NCBI GenBank assembly: GCA_902806575.1 | Contig: CADCXD010000018.1 | Location: 3,348,001 to 3,412,000, forward strand | Direction of reading: 5' to 3' | Origin: Jackrogersella multiformis | Lineage: Eukaryota > Ascomycota > Sordariomycetes > Xylariales > Hypoxylaceae | DNA: 64,000 bases | Shown: positions 30,006 to 40,514 of the stretch, in pieces | How the letters are laid out: each line of letters starts with the position of its first letter | How positions within the stretch are numbered: position 1 is the stretch's first letter | Notes under the pieces: model-generated | Databases searched by the model: none | What the model was told of the DNA's origin: nothing | Seen by the model: only the letters and a program-made list of their open reading frames with translations | Translations under genes and position numbers: made by a program

Positions 30006-31508
30006 ATGGGGTTCAGGGATCTAGACCGTCACACATTCTACGCAGGAAAATCGCAACCTTCGGCGGCGTCGTCTGGATCATATGAAACCATCGACCCATC
30101 GAACGGGAAACCCGTCTGCAAGATTAACAACTCGTCACCTGAATCAGTCGATGCTGCAATTCAATCGGCCCAGGCCGCCTTTCCCTCCTGGTCCAGCACG
30201 CCTCCAATAGAGCGCGCGCGTATCCTGCAGAAGACGGTCGCTCTCTTGCGCGAACAGAACGATGCCCTCGCGCGCATCGAAACCCTCGACACCGGGAAGC
30301 CTTTCTCGGAGACGTCGACGGTAGACATCGTCACAGGCGCAGACGTTCTAGAGTATTTTGCCAGCCTGGTAGCTAGCGGTGGGCTGAACGGCGAGTCCTT
30401 CCGCCTTAGGCCGTCGGCCACGGTGTACACGTCTAAGGAGCCTCTCGGCGTATGCGCCGGCATTGGTGCTTGGAACTACCCTATTCAGATCGCTCTTTGG
30501 AAGTCGGCGCCGTGTCTGGCTGCCGGCAACTGCATGATTTACAAGCCGAGCGAGTACACGCCGCTGCATGCCGAATACCTGGCAGGACTCTACAAAGAAG
30601 CCGGCCTTCCGGACGGCGTTTTTAATGTGGTATACGGCGGCGGCGACGTCGGGGCCTACCTGACGAAGCACCCTACCATCGCCAAGGTCAGCTTTACCGG
30701 ACAGGTCAGCACGGGGAAGAAGGTCGCCGGCGCCGCAGCTGGGGAAATGAAATACGTAACCATGGAGCTCGGCGGCAAGAGCCCGCTGGTCATCCTGCCC
30801 GATGCGCCGGTAGACCAGGCTGCGGATGTGGCGATGATGGCGAATTTCTTCAGCACCGGACAAGTCTGCACGAACGGCACACGAGTGTTCATCCCGCGCG
30901 CGCTGAAGAAGTCCTTCGAGAGCGCTCTCCTCGACAAGATAAAATACGTCCGCGCGGGCGACCTTTTCAACCTAGAAACCAACTTCGGGCCGCTGAGCAG
31001 CAAGGCCCATCATGACAAGGTAATACAGTACGTGCGCCATGGCATTGAACAGGACAAGGCGACCTTGCTATGCGGTGGACCCGAGCCCCCAGCCAACCTG
31101 TCGCCAGAATTGAAGGAGGGGAACTGGATCCAACCGACGATCTTTACCGACTGCACGGACGACATGAAGATCGTGAAGGAAGAGATCTTCGGACCCGTAA
31201 TGACGATCTTGCTGTACGATACCGTGGACGAAGCTGTGGAGCGCGCCAACGCGACGGAAGTCGGGCTGGCGGCCGGCGTGGTGGGTCGCGACATCGACCA
31301 GTGCCACACCGTGATCTCGAAGCTCGAGGCCGGCATCACATGGATAAACACCTGGGGCGAGAGCCCGGCCGAGATGGCGGTCGGCGGGTGGAAGCAGAGC
31401 GGCGTCGGGGTGGAGAACGGGAGGAGAGGGCTCGAGGCTTGGGTCAGGAACAAGAGCACGCTGGTCGAGATGGGCGGGAGCGCGGCGACCGTCTTTTCGA
31501 AGCTGTAG
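30006..31508 (+). CDS. Betaine aldehyde dehydrogenase
   Basis: NAD(P)-dependent aldehyde dehydrogenase expected to oxidise betaine aldehyde to glycine betaine, the second step after choline oxidase. One uninterrupted frame of 500 codons, the usual ALDH length. The oxyanion Asn lies in GIGAWNYPIQIALWK, the Rossmann glycine motif in SFTGQVSTGKKV, the general base Glu254 in MELGGKSPL and the catalytic Cys288 in STGQVCTNGTRVF. The wording around the Cys and WINTWGESPAEMAVGGWKQSG resembles bacterial and fungal BADHs (BetB, BadA). There is no targeting peptide. The ATG context is AAGATGG. It is divergent to choline oxidase across 1.34 kb. Third positions are GC-rich, as expected for a well-expressed gene. 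Substrate assignment rests on family resemblance plus the neighbour; related aminoaldehydes are possible substrates. Confidence 0.9.
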   Translation: MGFRDLDRHTFYAGKSQPSAASSGSYETIDPSNGKPVCKINNSSPESVDAAIQSAQAAFPSWSSTPPIERARILQKTVALLREQNDALARIETLDTGKPFSETSTVDIVTGADVLEYFASLVASGGLNGESFRLRPSATVYTSKEPLGVCAGIGAWNYPIQIALWKSAPCLAAGNCMIYKPSEYTPLHAEYLAGLYKEAGLPDGVFNVVYGGGDVGAYLTKHPTIAKVSFTGQVSTGKKVAGAAAGEMKYVTMELGGKSPLVILPDAPVDQAADVAMMANFFSTGQVCTNGTRVFIPRALKKSFESALLDKIKYVRAGDLFNLETNFGPLSSKAHHDKVIQYVRHGIEQDKATLLCGGPEPPANLSPELKEGNWIQPTIFTDCTDDMKIVKEEIFGPVMTILLYDTVDEAVERANATEVGLAAGVVGRDIDQCHTVISKLEAGITWINTWGESPAEMAVGGWKQSGVGVENGRRGLEAWVRNKSTLVEMGGSAATVFSKL

Positions 31509-32722
31509 GGCCGGTGTAGGTCGTACGTGTGTATGGCGGGTGTACCCCAATATGCTGATAAAAATACTGAGGTTAGGTAGTAGATGGATCGATTGTACAT
31601 AAGGCGTCCTAGCACCGCCAACGAACCTCGCAAATAGCTAGCTGGTTCTCCCTCGAGTCCCAGCGCTCGGCTGAGAGCTCAATGAAAAGAAATTGAACCA
31701 CCCTAACTGCCTAAGGTTAAGGCGTTTGGTTTCTAAAAACTGTGACCAGCACATATGCCGAACGTCCTCGCGTGCGTGATCTTAGCGGGAGAGATAAGGA
31801 AAAGATGAAGACAAAAGAGACAGAGACAGAAAAGAAAAAAAGATAAAGATAAAGTAAGGAGAGAATAGGAATATCCAACAAGTGGCTATCCAAAGAAGAA
31901 AAGGCGGATACCCATCTTGTTCGATATTCAAACCCGCTATGTGAGGGGGCTGTGGGGAGGAAAGAAGAAGGAGGGAAGATATTCTGGAAGAGGGATTCTA
32001 GGTACCTAGGTATAAATATCTAGGTAGGGTAGGTATGTGTTTGCTAGGGTGGTCACTCATTTTTATCTTTATTCTTCTAGGTGTGGTCGGCGACGAACTT
32101 GTGATGCATTTTTCTCGTAGGATGGAAATATTACGCGTTACACCTTACTTACCTTCGCTACCAACCTAATCTAGGTACTTGTGACCAATTCGTTCCCAAG
32201 GTCGAAGGTATTCACCATGCCTTCCATACTTGTTCTTGATCCCTTACTCCTTTCTTTAAACACGTCACTGTTAAGGCAGGGCCCCTCCCTTGAGCAACAT
32301 CACAGCGCCATGTAACCTCACAGAAGCTTCCTACAGGCCATCGTTGTTCTTTTGCCGAATATTCAGGCCACCGTTACGATATTTCTAGACGGCTAAGCCC
32401 TACATCTCATCTACTAGCCCGTATGGTTGTATATCTAAAGCTTACTTCGACGTTACATGTGTCATAACAAGACTATATTTTTTCCGACGCTTTAGATCGT
32501 TAAAATCACCGATACATTCTCGGTTGGCTTAATACGACGAACTATGTACATTGGCCATAGCACTACGCCGTGCCTACTTTAACTCACATCCCTCATAAGA
32601 TCAGTACCGACTCAAGGTGCATTGTTCAATATGTCAACACAATAGATTCAATGCATATATGGAGGATACCTCGGGAGTTATGGGTTATTACTAGCATCAG
32701 AGTGACTAACCAGACTCCATGA
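31509..32722. other. Gene-free spacer
   Basis: About 1.2 kb between convergent genes. It has a purine-rich stretch (A/G tract near 31790-31875) and two partial copies of the intergenic palindrome near 32000-32030. No coding region was recognised. Confidence 0.5.
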
Positions 32723-33532
32723 TTAATTCCGGTAGTACATCCAAGCTATCCTGGCTCCTGCTATCCCAACTACCCAAGGTCCTAATGACTTAGTAGCATT
32801 GACGAATACTTTCCTCCGTCTAGAACCGACATCTGCTGCATGAGTTGCTGATTCATTCGCGTTCGGGAAGTCCACGTTCGGAATGTCTACCCCTAGATAT
32901 GTACACAGGGGCTCCCAACCGGACCCCAATTTGTACTCTAATCTCTTCTCCGGCGGCACCAATTTTCGGATCTCCCGAAAATATGCATCGTACGCCACCC
33001 GGGCCCGGGCGATATCAACTTCCTCCCTTGACTTGGCATCGAAGAATCCAAGAATGACTTTCCTCATGGAATGGATGGGGCGGATCCCAAGTATTGTGGA
33101 TGTGACGAAGGCAGTGATCGCCGAGATGGGCTGCTTCATGACTGGGTCCCGAACTTGGGACCTAAAACTATGCCACCAAGTATCAAAGTCCCGTTGAACA
33201 ACCACTACCTTAGCGTCCGGATAAGCTTTAATCAACTCCGTCGCGAAGGGCGAGGCAAGGTCCGTTACTACGTCATATGAACCCCATAAAGCGTCCCAGT
33301 CTTCGCGCGTATGTGGCGGTCGTGAGGTCGCGCCTGGGACGCCAGGCCACGTTGCTTCGGCGGCCTGTTCGAGCAACGTCCACGGGCTGTCCAGAACGTC
33401 CTCGAGGAGGCCATGATGCGTTTTGAAACCAAGGATATTATATGCCAGGGCCATGGACTTGGTTCCCATGCGAAAGAGGCTCGCATTTATCACCTTTAGG
33501 CCGTTTTCACTGGATGTAGTTGGTGACGCCAT
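32723..33532 (-). CDS. Sulfotransferase-like P-loop protein
   Basis: A single 269-codon frame. The N-terminus has the fold start seen in the fungal sulfotransfer_4-type family: a beta strand KVINASLFRMGTKSM in which the PAPS 5'-phosphate-binding loop follows (about residues 14-28), then LGF, H and WD spacing, and VVVVQRDFDTWWHSF (about 118-132), which matches the strand and Arg that contact the 3'-phosphate in sulfotransferases. The C-terminus ends in a short hydrophobic segment (about 250-266), perhaps a membrane anchor, not found in all members. Many fungal paralogues exist and few have a tested substrate, so the acceptor is unknown and sulfation itself is inferred from the fold only. No intron is needed. 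It is not obviously linked to the neighbouring peptidase group. Confidence 0.75.
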   Translation of the reverse strand: MASPTTSSENGLKVINASLFRMGTKSMALAYNILGFKTHHGLLEDVLDSPWTLLEQAAEATWPGVPGATSRPPHTREDWDALWGSYDVVTDLASPFATELIKAYPDAKVVVVQRDFDTWWHSFRSQVRDPVMKQPISAITAFVTSTILGIRPIHSMRKVILGFFDAKSREEVDIARARVAYDAYFREIRKLVPPEKRLEYKLGSGWEPLCTYLGVDIPNVDFPNANESATHAADVGSRRRKVFVNATKSLGPWVVGIAGARIAWMYYRN

Positions 33533-34428
33533 CGCTATGATTTGGCTTAAAGAGTGAGAAAATAGTAGGAAATAATTGAGAAAGGTATATATACCTGGGC
33601 AGATACTTAAGCTTCTTATTGTAGGATCAAAGAGAGAACTAAATATAGAATGGGCTATGTTATGACGCTAATACTTGGACGAGCTAACAGCGAGGATGTA
33701 TAATAATAGCATCCATGTAAAAGATGCAAGCGATAGGCTTTACTTTTATGCTGTTTCTGTTGATGTGGCCCACTTGAGACACATGTACAAGCTTGAGCAC
33801 TACCGCGACGGCGCTCACGATAGCTCTTCCTTTTCCTTGTGTAACAACGCAGTTCTGCATACGCCTTGGAGCCGGAAGGAAACGAAACGAGAGTCTCCGG
33901 GAGCTATGACTACGATGAGGAAGAGACTAGGAATTCGAAATGGGGGAAATGGATCATAGCTAGCAAGCCCCTCCTATTGGATGCTCATGCAATACTATAC
34001 TCTATCCACCACCTAGGAACTGAACCGAGTAAGGAAACAATCCTTTATTTATCTCTTAAATCAGGTTTAACTTGAGATCCAACAGAATGTGCGCCGCAGT
34101 CAAACAGCCACTACCTTATTGGGTCAAATGCCAACTTACTGTAGTTGTTATAATTTATTAAGAATACCTAGGTAGCTTTAAGTATAACCACGTGAGTAGA
34201 TTGACTTGACTTGACTGGATCTGCGTATAAAAGGGGTAACTGGGTACTCACAGGAAACTGGCGGTGAGTCGTAAATTAGTACATAGTCTTCACGTCCTCC
34301 GGACGTAAACGAAATCATCATCATCAATCACAAAAAGCAGCCTCTTTTACATAACTCCTCTAACACCATAAAATCAATGTGATTCAGATCAGGACATTTC
34401 GGTAGTACCAAATAAGATAATTCACATA
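33533..34428. other. Gene-free spacer with an orphan TATA box and hairpin
   Basis: About 900 bp between the sulfotransferase-like gene start and the 3' end of the carboxypeptidase gene. A good TATA box (GTATAAAAGGGG) on the plus strand near 34226-34237 has no plus-strand gene after it. A short perfect hairpin (ACGTCC-TCC-GGACGT) follows at about 34292-34306. ATC repeats lie at 34314-34326. Open frames of 70-94 codons here are unconvincing. A decayed LTR or a noncoding transcript is possible. Confidence 0.4.
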
Positions 34429-36686
34429 TCAATTCAACTTAGCATTGTCGACGATTAAGCAAGTCTTGTTTATGGCCTTGGCAATCTCCTGAATCCATAC
34501 ATTCGCGCCTGTCACATCGTCGTTCTCGAGACCTTCGCTGACGCCAGGAAAAACAACGCCATCGTAACCTGCCCATAGTCCCGGAGCGAAGATCTAGAAC
34601 GTCAGCTCGCTTCTGTAGTTACGGAAAGATTATCGCATGTAAAGTACGTACCATATGCTTATACCAAGGTCGTCCTGGCAGTCCGCTCTCCTTGAGTAAG
34701 AACAGCCTTTCGAGCTTCATGTATACCTTGTTCACCTCTGTTACTTTTGAACACGGTTGACGAGATGTCTCCAATTCGGACCGGTGTACACTTGAATCAA
34801 ATGCCTTCATCGTTACTTCGAACTTAGGGAGAGATACATCTAGAGGTTCAAGGATTATGCCGGATATACCTTTGCTACGAAGAGACTCGACATGCTGCTT
34901 CAAGGTGTGGGCGTAATCGGAAGCCCTAAAGGGCAAGATAAGGATTCCAGCAAGCTTAACAGTTAGAAGGCCCCAAAGCCTAGCTGTAGCTAGGTGCTTC
35001 TTAAAGCCCGGATCCCCAAATTTGTTAATCCAGTAGTAACTATCGTAGTTGGAGTGATACGGGTAAACTACTGTTCCTTTTTGATTGAAAAGCATATCTA
35101 AGGAGGAAATACCAAGGTGGTGAAAGAAGACGGTGTAGTCACTTCCGGTCCCCATCACGGTCAAGTTGGGTTTCTCGAGAGAATCTAAAGTCTCTCGTTG
35201 GAGGTGTAGCCAGTCGTCGTATACTGTCTTGTTCTCATTGACAGGCGAAGGTATCACGTTGGCTGCTTCGCGGAGGACATGAGCCAGTAACGGGCTCCCA
35301 TAAGCTCCAAGGATATTTCCACCGTTGGTCGCCTCATCGACGTTAATATCTACCTCAATCAGATTCGGACTAGGCGGATAAAGGATAAAAACTTACAAGC
35401 GACACAGTTCTCCGTCAACCATCCCGCATGGTCCTCACCAAACTCGGTTGAACCTACGAGCCCGTATTCTTCATTATCCCAAGAAGCTAGAACACTGCGT
35501 ATTGTTCATTAGTAGACGCTTTAGGATGAAACTCAGTTCGAACTCACATTTTCCTATATGGTTTCCAATTCTTTACCATAAGAATACCGAGCCCCCTCGC
35601 TACTTCGTTCATAGCTGCGCTCCCGCTCACGGGGTCAACTGCGCCACAGCACCACGAATCGTGATGGTTGCCCAAGATAACAGTTTCATCGGTTAGACCT
35701 TCAATAGTACCGATTGCATTATATATTGGGGAATAGCGATAGTCTCCTTCGGTGTGCAGCGTGACCTTAACCTTACTAGGGCCCGTGCAATAATCTATAT
35801 CATCCAAGGCCCCTCTCCAATTACTTCCCATCTCTCCGAATTCATCGGGACTCAATCCCTGGCCATTTAGGGCTTTTAAGAATGGTATAGCGTCGCTATA
35901 TGATATGGGTAGGGAGGCTATAGAGGGGATTGCGTGCGTTGGATCTTGCCGCTCCGTGTTTTCGCCCGGCAAGCTCGGATAGCCTGGCGTGGTGGGATCG
36001 CCGACGGAAACGGAGAAGAAATCAACGCTACCGCGCTGGATGCTTTTCGGGTGCCTTGCAGGGCCATGGGGATACGGCTTGTATCCGTTTTTAACAGTAT
36101 ATTTTCCATCTTCTTGGGGGTCACTGTATATGATAACCCCGATCGCGCTGAATTTCTCCGCTGCTCGTACCTTCAACCCCCTGAAGACTTTACTGTACTT
36201 GCAGATGACGATCTTGCCCCTGACGGATATACCTCTTGACTCGAGCAGCCGAAAGTCTGATAATGTGCCGAAATTTGCGTAGACAAGCTCCCCGTGAGCC
36301 CGGCCGTGCGCGCCGAATCCGAAGAAGGCCGGCAGCCCGTTTTGCGGAGACGAAGTCGGATCCTCGGCTACCTCGTCCTCGACTAGGCTCGCGTTGAAGG
36401 CAATCGAACCGTCTTCGCGGTGTAGGCTCAGCGCTGAGTGCCCTGGGAAGTTTTGTAGCACATCGTACCGGACAAGCTCGGTGGGGATGCCGTAGGATCT
36501 CCACAGATCTCGGATACGCCCGGCGTGCTGCAGATCGCCTGCCAAATGAGGTTTCGCACTGTACAGCTTGGAACAGGAACGAAGCCTCTCGACATCTGGG
36601 AGCTCCACAATCAGCCTCTCGGCGTCTTCCTGGCTTAAGGCGCGCATTTTTACACAACTAGTGTTTGGTAATAACGAGGGACGCAA
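34429..36686 (-). CDS. M28 peptidase, glutamate carboxypeptidase II-like
   Basis: Zinc aminocarboxypeptidase of the PSMA/transferrin-receptor family, expected to remove C-terminal Glu or similar residues from peptides or conjugates. Five minus-strand exons, 35548-36686, 35397-35494, 34652-35349 and 34429-34593 (four exons; introns 53, 47 and 58 bp), give 699 residues. A protease-associated region (about 120-300) sits in front of the catalytic domain. The metal ligands line up with human GCPII: His341 (NHHDSW), Asp351 (AVDPVSG), Glu388/Glu389 (WDNEEYG), Asp417 (NVDEAT) and His511 (YHSNYDS), so the site looks intact. A transferrin-receptor-like dimerisation domain follows. Unlike many homologues it lacks an N-terminal membrane anchor or clear signal peptide, so it may be intracellular. 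A second Met at residue 14 is an alternative start. It lies 95 bp downstream of the M20-like gene, same strand. Confidence 0.87.
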
Positions 36687-36781
36687 TTCTCGACTAACGA
36701 AAGAGTACAGTCTCTTCTTATCTGTGTTCGAGGGCGGTGGTGGAGAATTGGAGATACCCGCCCCCTAACCCTTCGCCCCTT

Positions 36782-38008
36782 TTACCCACAGATATCCACA
36801 ATTACTCGCATGAACATCCGAATACAGTCCAAGTAATCGGGAATATCGACGGCCTCGTCGGGGCGCGTATTATACTTACCTCCAGGACCGCACACAATCC
36901 CTTCTATACCAAGCGACTTGTAGAGGTGTCCGGCGTCGGATCCGTAGAAACAAGTCGGAGCCAAGACACCGGTAGGTTGTTCCTCGCCTCTAATTGCGAC
37001 GTACGCATCATTCAGGGACTTAACTAGCTTGGATTCCCGCGACACTTCGAAGGCCGGCATGGTAGGCTCGAACCTCTGCTTCAGCTCGAATTTCATTCCG
37101 GGAAAGCCTTCTAGGCATTTCTTAATAACCACCCTGATATCCTCCATTACACCTTCTTGGGTTTGACCGGGCGCATAGCGCGCGCTGCCAGCAAGTTTAC
37201 ATACGTCAGCCACCTGTGCAGGTCGCCATTCCGCAAGCTCCTTTCCCAACGCACCGTGGATGATGCCAACTTGGCACCGATTGCACTTCTCGTGCTCCTT
37301 ACTCCTGGCGCCCTGGAACTTCATGCCATTGAGTTCAGGGATCAACCGACAAGCTGCCATTATGACATCCTGTGCCTCTTCTCGTGCGGACATGTGGCGT
37401 GTGATACCCTTCAGTGTAATCTCAAATGTCAGCGCCTCGGCATGCATCGTCACGGCCTTGATGTCGGATGGCTCGCAATTGATGAAATAGTCGGCTTTTA
37501 TCCTCCCTTGCTCGATCAGGGCCAGGGTTCCCACACCCCCTTGGAGCTCTCCTACAACATAGGTCAGGATAACATCCGCGCGGGGTGTCCAACCAGCAGC
37601 CTTCAGAATTTTGACGGCGCAGAAGTAGGCAGCGCAGCCGGATTTCATATTACTGACACCGATACCGTAAATGAACTTGTCATCGATTTTTCCCTCCCAG
37701 GGGTCTATCGTCCATCCTTCGGAGACGGGATTTGTGTCCAGGTGGCCGTTGAACAAGAGTGTTTTTGGAGTCCTCGACGTCTGGGACGATGATTCCTTTC
37801 CCCTCCACCCTTTCCATACGCCTAATACGTTCTGTCTTTTGCCGCCGTCAAATGGAACAAGTTCAGATTTGAGACCGATCTTGTTCATCTCCTTCGCCAT
37901 AAATCCTGTCGCCTCTAACTCGCCATCCGTTTGAGAATAGCTCTTAATCTGGACAAGTTTTGACAGGAATGCCAAACATTCGTCTTGGTCGATTTCTGGA
38001 ATCTGCAT
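36782..38008 (-). CDS. M20 (ArgE/DapE/ACY1-like) protein with an altered metal site
   Basis: A single 408-codon frame with the fold of acetylornithine deacetylase/carboxypeptidase G2. The motif order is right: FNGHLDT (His89, Asp91), GIGVSNMKSG, VVGELQGG, EPSD (Asp182), the lid-domain His205 (GITRHMS) and GPGGKYNTRPDE near the end. Three usual metal ligands are replaced: the bridging Asp is Asn120, the second Glu of the EE pair is Leu155 (Glu154, the general base, stays), and the C-terminal His is Thr381. The frame is intact and the changed motifs are well ordered, so this looks like a distinct subfamily and not decay. It could use a single metal or be a non-hydrolytic relative. It precedes the GCPII-like gene on the same strand (95 bp) and diverges from an MFS transporter, which suggests a common substrate. 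Confidence 0.85.
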   Translation of the reverse strand: MQIPEIDQDECLAFLSKLVQIKSYSQTDGELEATGFMAKEMNKIGLKSELVPFDGGKRQNVLGVWKGWRGKESSSQTSRTPKTLLFNGHLDTNPVSEGWTIDPWEGKIDDKFIYGIGVSNMKSGCAAYFCAVKILKAAGWTPRADVILTYVVGELQGGVGTLALIEQGRIKADYFINCEPSDIKAVTMHAEALTFEITLKGITRHMSAREEAQDVIMAACRLIPELNGMKFQGARSKEHEKCNRCQVGIIHGALGKELAEWRPAQVADVCKLAGSARYAPGQTQEGVMEDIRVVIKKCLEGFPGMKFELKQRFEPTMPAFEVSRESKLVKSLNDAYVAIRGEEQPTGVLAPTCFYGSDAGHLYKSLGIEGIVCGPGGKYNTRPDEAVDIPDYLDCIRMFMRVIVDICG

Positions 38009-38672
38009 CTTGATTGATATCTCTTTGAACTCCTCTAATGAGATTAAGCTGTTCTCATAAATATCGAATGAGGCTTTGCTACTGCATAATAACCTGCTGT
38101 ATCGGCGAAGCTTGTTTCCACTTGTTCACTGATTGGTCGCTACATAGTAGAGACGATTCGCTAACCACTATTAGGGTTGTTATAAACTGACTGCACCTTC
38201 TACCAACCTTAACAATCTTCCTTTTAGGCAATCAGGTCGCTAATTCCTGCCGGGGCAGTTGCGGGGACCATCGGCGAAGGCCACCGAAAACCTTTCCTAA
38301 AAGGGAAATCCGAATCGGGTCGAGCCGAAATTGAGGAGATACCCAATCCTTAATCCGACCGATCAACCTACCAACCGAGTTATATCCCTTGAGCATTCCC
38401 CTCCATATGGAATAGCTGACTGACATGGGATCTTATCTTTTCAGATCATATCTCACGAAAGAAATAAACGACGATGATTTATCATTTAAAGATATGGCTT
38501 TGGCATTCGGCAATCGGTGCCGACGACGCATAGATCTGTATTTGAGCGAAGATGCCCCCTTTGCACCTCCGCTTGGTGGGAACTAGTTTTATTAAGCTAC
38601 TAGGTAGTCTTAGAATCGACATAGCTCGAACTGGAGGATCTTCTTGCTGCATATAATAAGGAGAAAAAAACC
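38009..38672. promoter_or_regulatory. Shared divergent promoter of M20-like and MFS genes
   Basis: 664 bp between two divergent start codons, without a convincing gene inside. This is the likely shared control region of the M20-like/carboxypeptidase genes and the transporter. No regulator site could be assigned. Confidence 0.5.
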
Positions 38673-40326
38673 ATGCGCGCGGGTGACAGCATCGAGGCCA
38701 CCGCCGCGCCTCACGAGGGCTCGGTGAACATGGAGGCAGTGAAGATAGGGGATATCGCCGACGAAGGAATTGAGCTCTTTGACGAAGCCAATCCCCAGGC
38801 TGTCTCCGAGGAAGCGAAAGATGCAGTTAGGAGAAAGATAGACCTTCATCTTCTCCCCTTGATGTGCGCCCTGTACGGATTGAACTACGTTGACAAGGTC
38901 GCTATTGGTTGGGCTGTGCTCTTCGACTTCCGCAAAGACCTTGGATTGGTTGGGACTGAGTACTCATGGGCTAGTTCTATGTTCTACTTCGGTTACCTAG
39001 TTGCGCAGTACCCCGCCAACTACATCCTTCAACGATGCAGGACGGCAAGAGTTCTGAGTCTGTCCGTTATTAGCTGGGGAGTCCTGATGATCGCGTGAGT
39101 TGCGTGGGCATGTCGTTTCAACTCAAATGCGAGTCTAACTTAGAAGTAGTCATCTTGGATTGCGCAACTTCGCTGGTCTGATGGTCATTCGTTTCCTTCT
39201 CGGCGTCGCTGAGAGCGTCGTCACTCCCGGCTTCGTCCTTTACACGTCCATGTTTTACACCCGGCGCGAGCAGGTTATGAGGACTATGCTCTGGGGAGCA
39301 ATGCAGGGTGCATTCTCCATTATCTCTAGTCTTTTATCGTATGGACTCGGCCATATTACGAATACTGTTCTGAAGCCATGGATGTACATCTTCTTGGTAC
39401 TCGGTCTTCTCAGTCTGATAGTGGGCTTTGCCTGGCTGTTCTTCATGCCCGAAACACCTAACAAGGCCAAGTTTCTCTCCCACGAAGAGCAAATCATCGC
39501 TGTCCAGAGGGTTGCGGAGAACATGATGGGCATTAAGGGGTATCAGTGGAAAAATTACCAGATGTGGCACGCGGTCAAGGACGTAAAGACCTGGCTCCTA
39601 CTTACATTTGTCCTACTAACTCAGCTACCGAATGGTGGATTGACAAGTTTTGGCACCCTCGTGATATCAGGATTCGGATTTGATTCGTTCAGGACATTGT
39701 TGATCGGTCTCCCGTCGTCCGTCGTCAGCGCCGGAAGTATGATCGTTTGGGGTTTCTTGTCCATCAAATATGGCAACCTTCGAACTCTGGGGATGATAAT
39801 TCCACTATTACCCGCAATTGCGGGCATTGCTGCAGTTTATGGCACGATAGATACCGGTGCCAATAAATATGGTAGAGTTGTTGCCTATTGGTTGATCAAC
39901 TCTTATGCTGTCACGGTTCGTTTTCATCCCCTATTTTAGTCAAGGGTTATCGTCAGTGCTAACTCAGCCCCGTAGTGGCCATTCTGCCTCACAATTGTCG
40001 GTCAAAATATCGCAGGCCACACCAAGCGAGCATTCACGAATACACTTCTATTCATCGTATTTGCCGCTGGGAATATCGCGGGGCCGTTCTTCTTCCGCAG
40101 CCAGGACGCGCCCAAGTATGTGTTAGCCATCACGACCATTCTTGTCTTTTTCTGCGCTGCACTCTGCTGTGCCATCGCTCTTCGTTACTATATGATTGCG
40201 CAAAACAGGATGAGAGACCGCCAATTCGGAACACTCGAAACAACCGAGGAGAGGCTGGACGGCATGAGGTTGAGTATGCACGACAAGACAGATCTTGAGA
40301 ACTCTGACTTCCGATATGTTCTATAG
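38673..40326 (+). CDS. MFS transporter, DAL5/anion:cation symporter type
   Basis: Plasma-membrane symporter of the fungal allantoate permease (DAL5) family, whose members import allantoate, ureidosuccinate, small peptides, vitamins or organic anions. Three exons, 38673-39094, 39144-39915 and 39976-40326 (introns 49 and 60 bp), give 514 residues with about 12 membrane spans. Family wording is clear: a cytoplasmic N-terminus, RRKIDLHLLPLM followed by GLNYVDKVAIG (TM1), GYLVAQYPANYILQR, a short loop, RNFAGLMVIRFLLGVAES, FYTRREQ, and after the central loop WLINSYAVTWPFCLTIVGQNIAGHTKRAFTN across the last junction. The predicted cytoplasmic C-terminus is short and charged. The gene diverges from the M20-like gene and ends only about 190 bp before the RIP-mutated retroelement. 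The substrate is unknown; the neighbouring peptidases suggest an N-acyl amino acid or peptide. Confidence 0.9.
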
Positions 40327-40514
40327 GAATATGATATTATTAAACCATAGGTATCTAAGTAGCCATTTGATCTCACATCATAGGCTTGATATTACAGTGA
40401 TGTCACGAAATTGTTTGTGTACCACCCAACATCACCTAAACACAATGGTTCTAAAGAGTAAAAACCTAATCTAGGTAGGTACTGTTATACGGATAGGCTC
40501 TACGAAGCAAAGTA

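Noticed and set aside
35544..36686. Stand-alone truncated peptidase ending YRKM
   Set aside because: The stop falls inside a proper intron; splicing restores the WDNEEYG metal-binding motif and a full-length GCPII-like protein.
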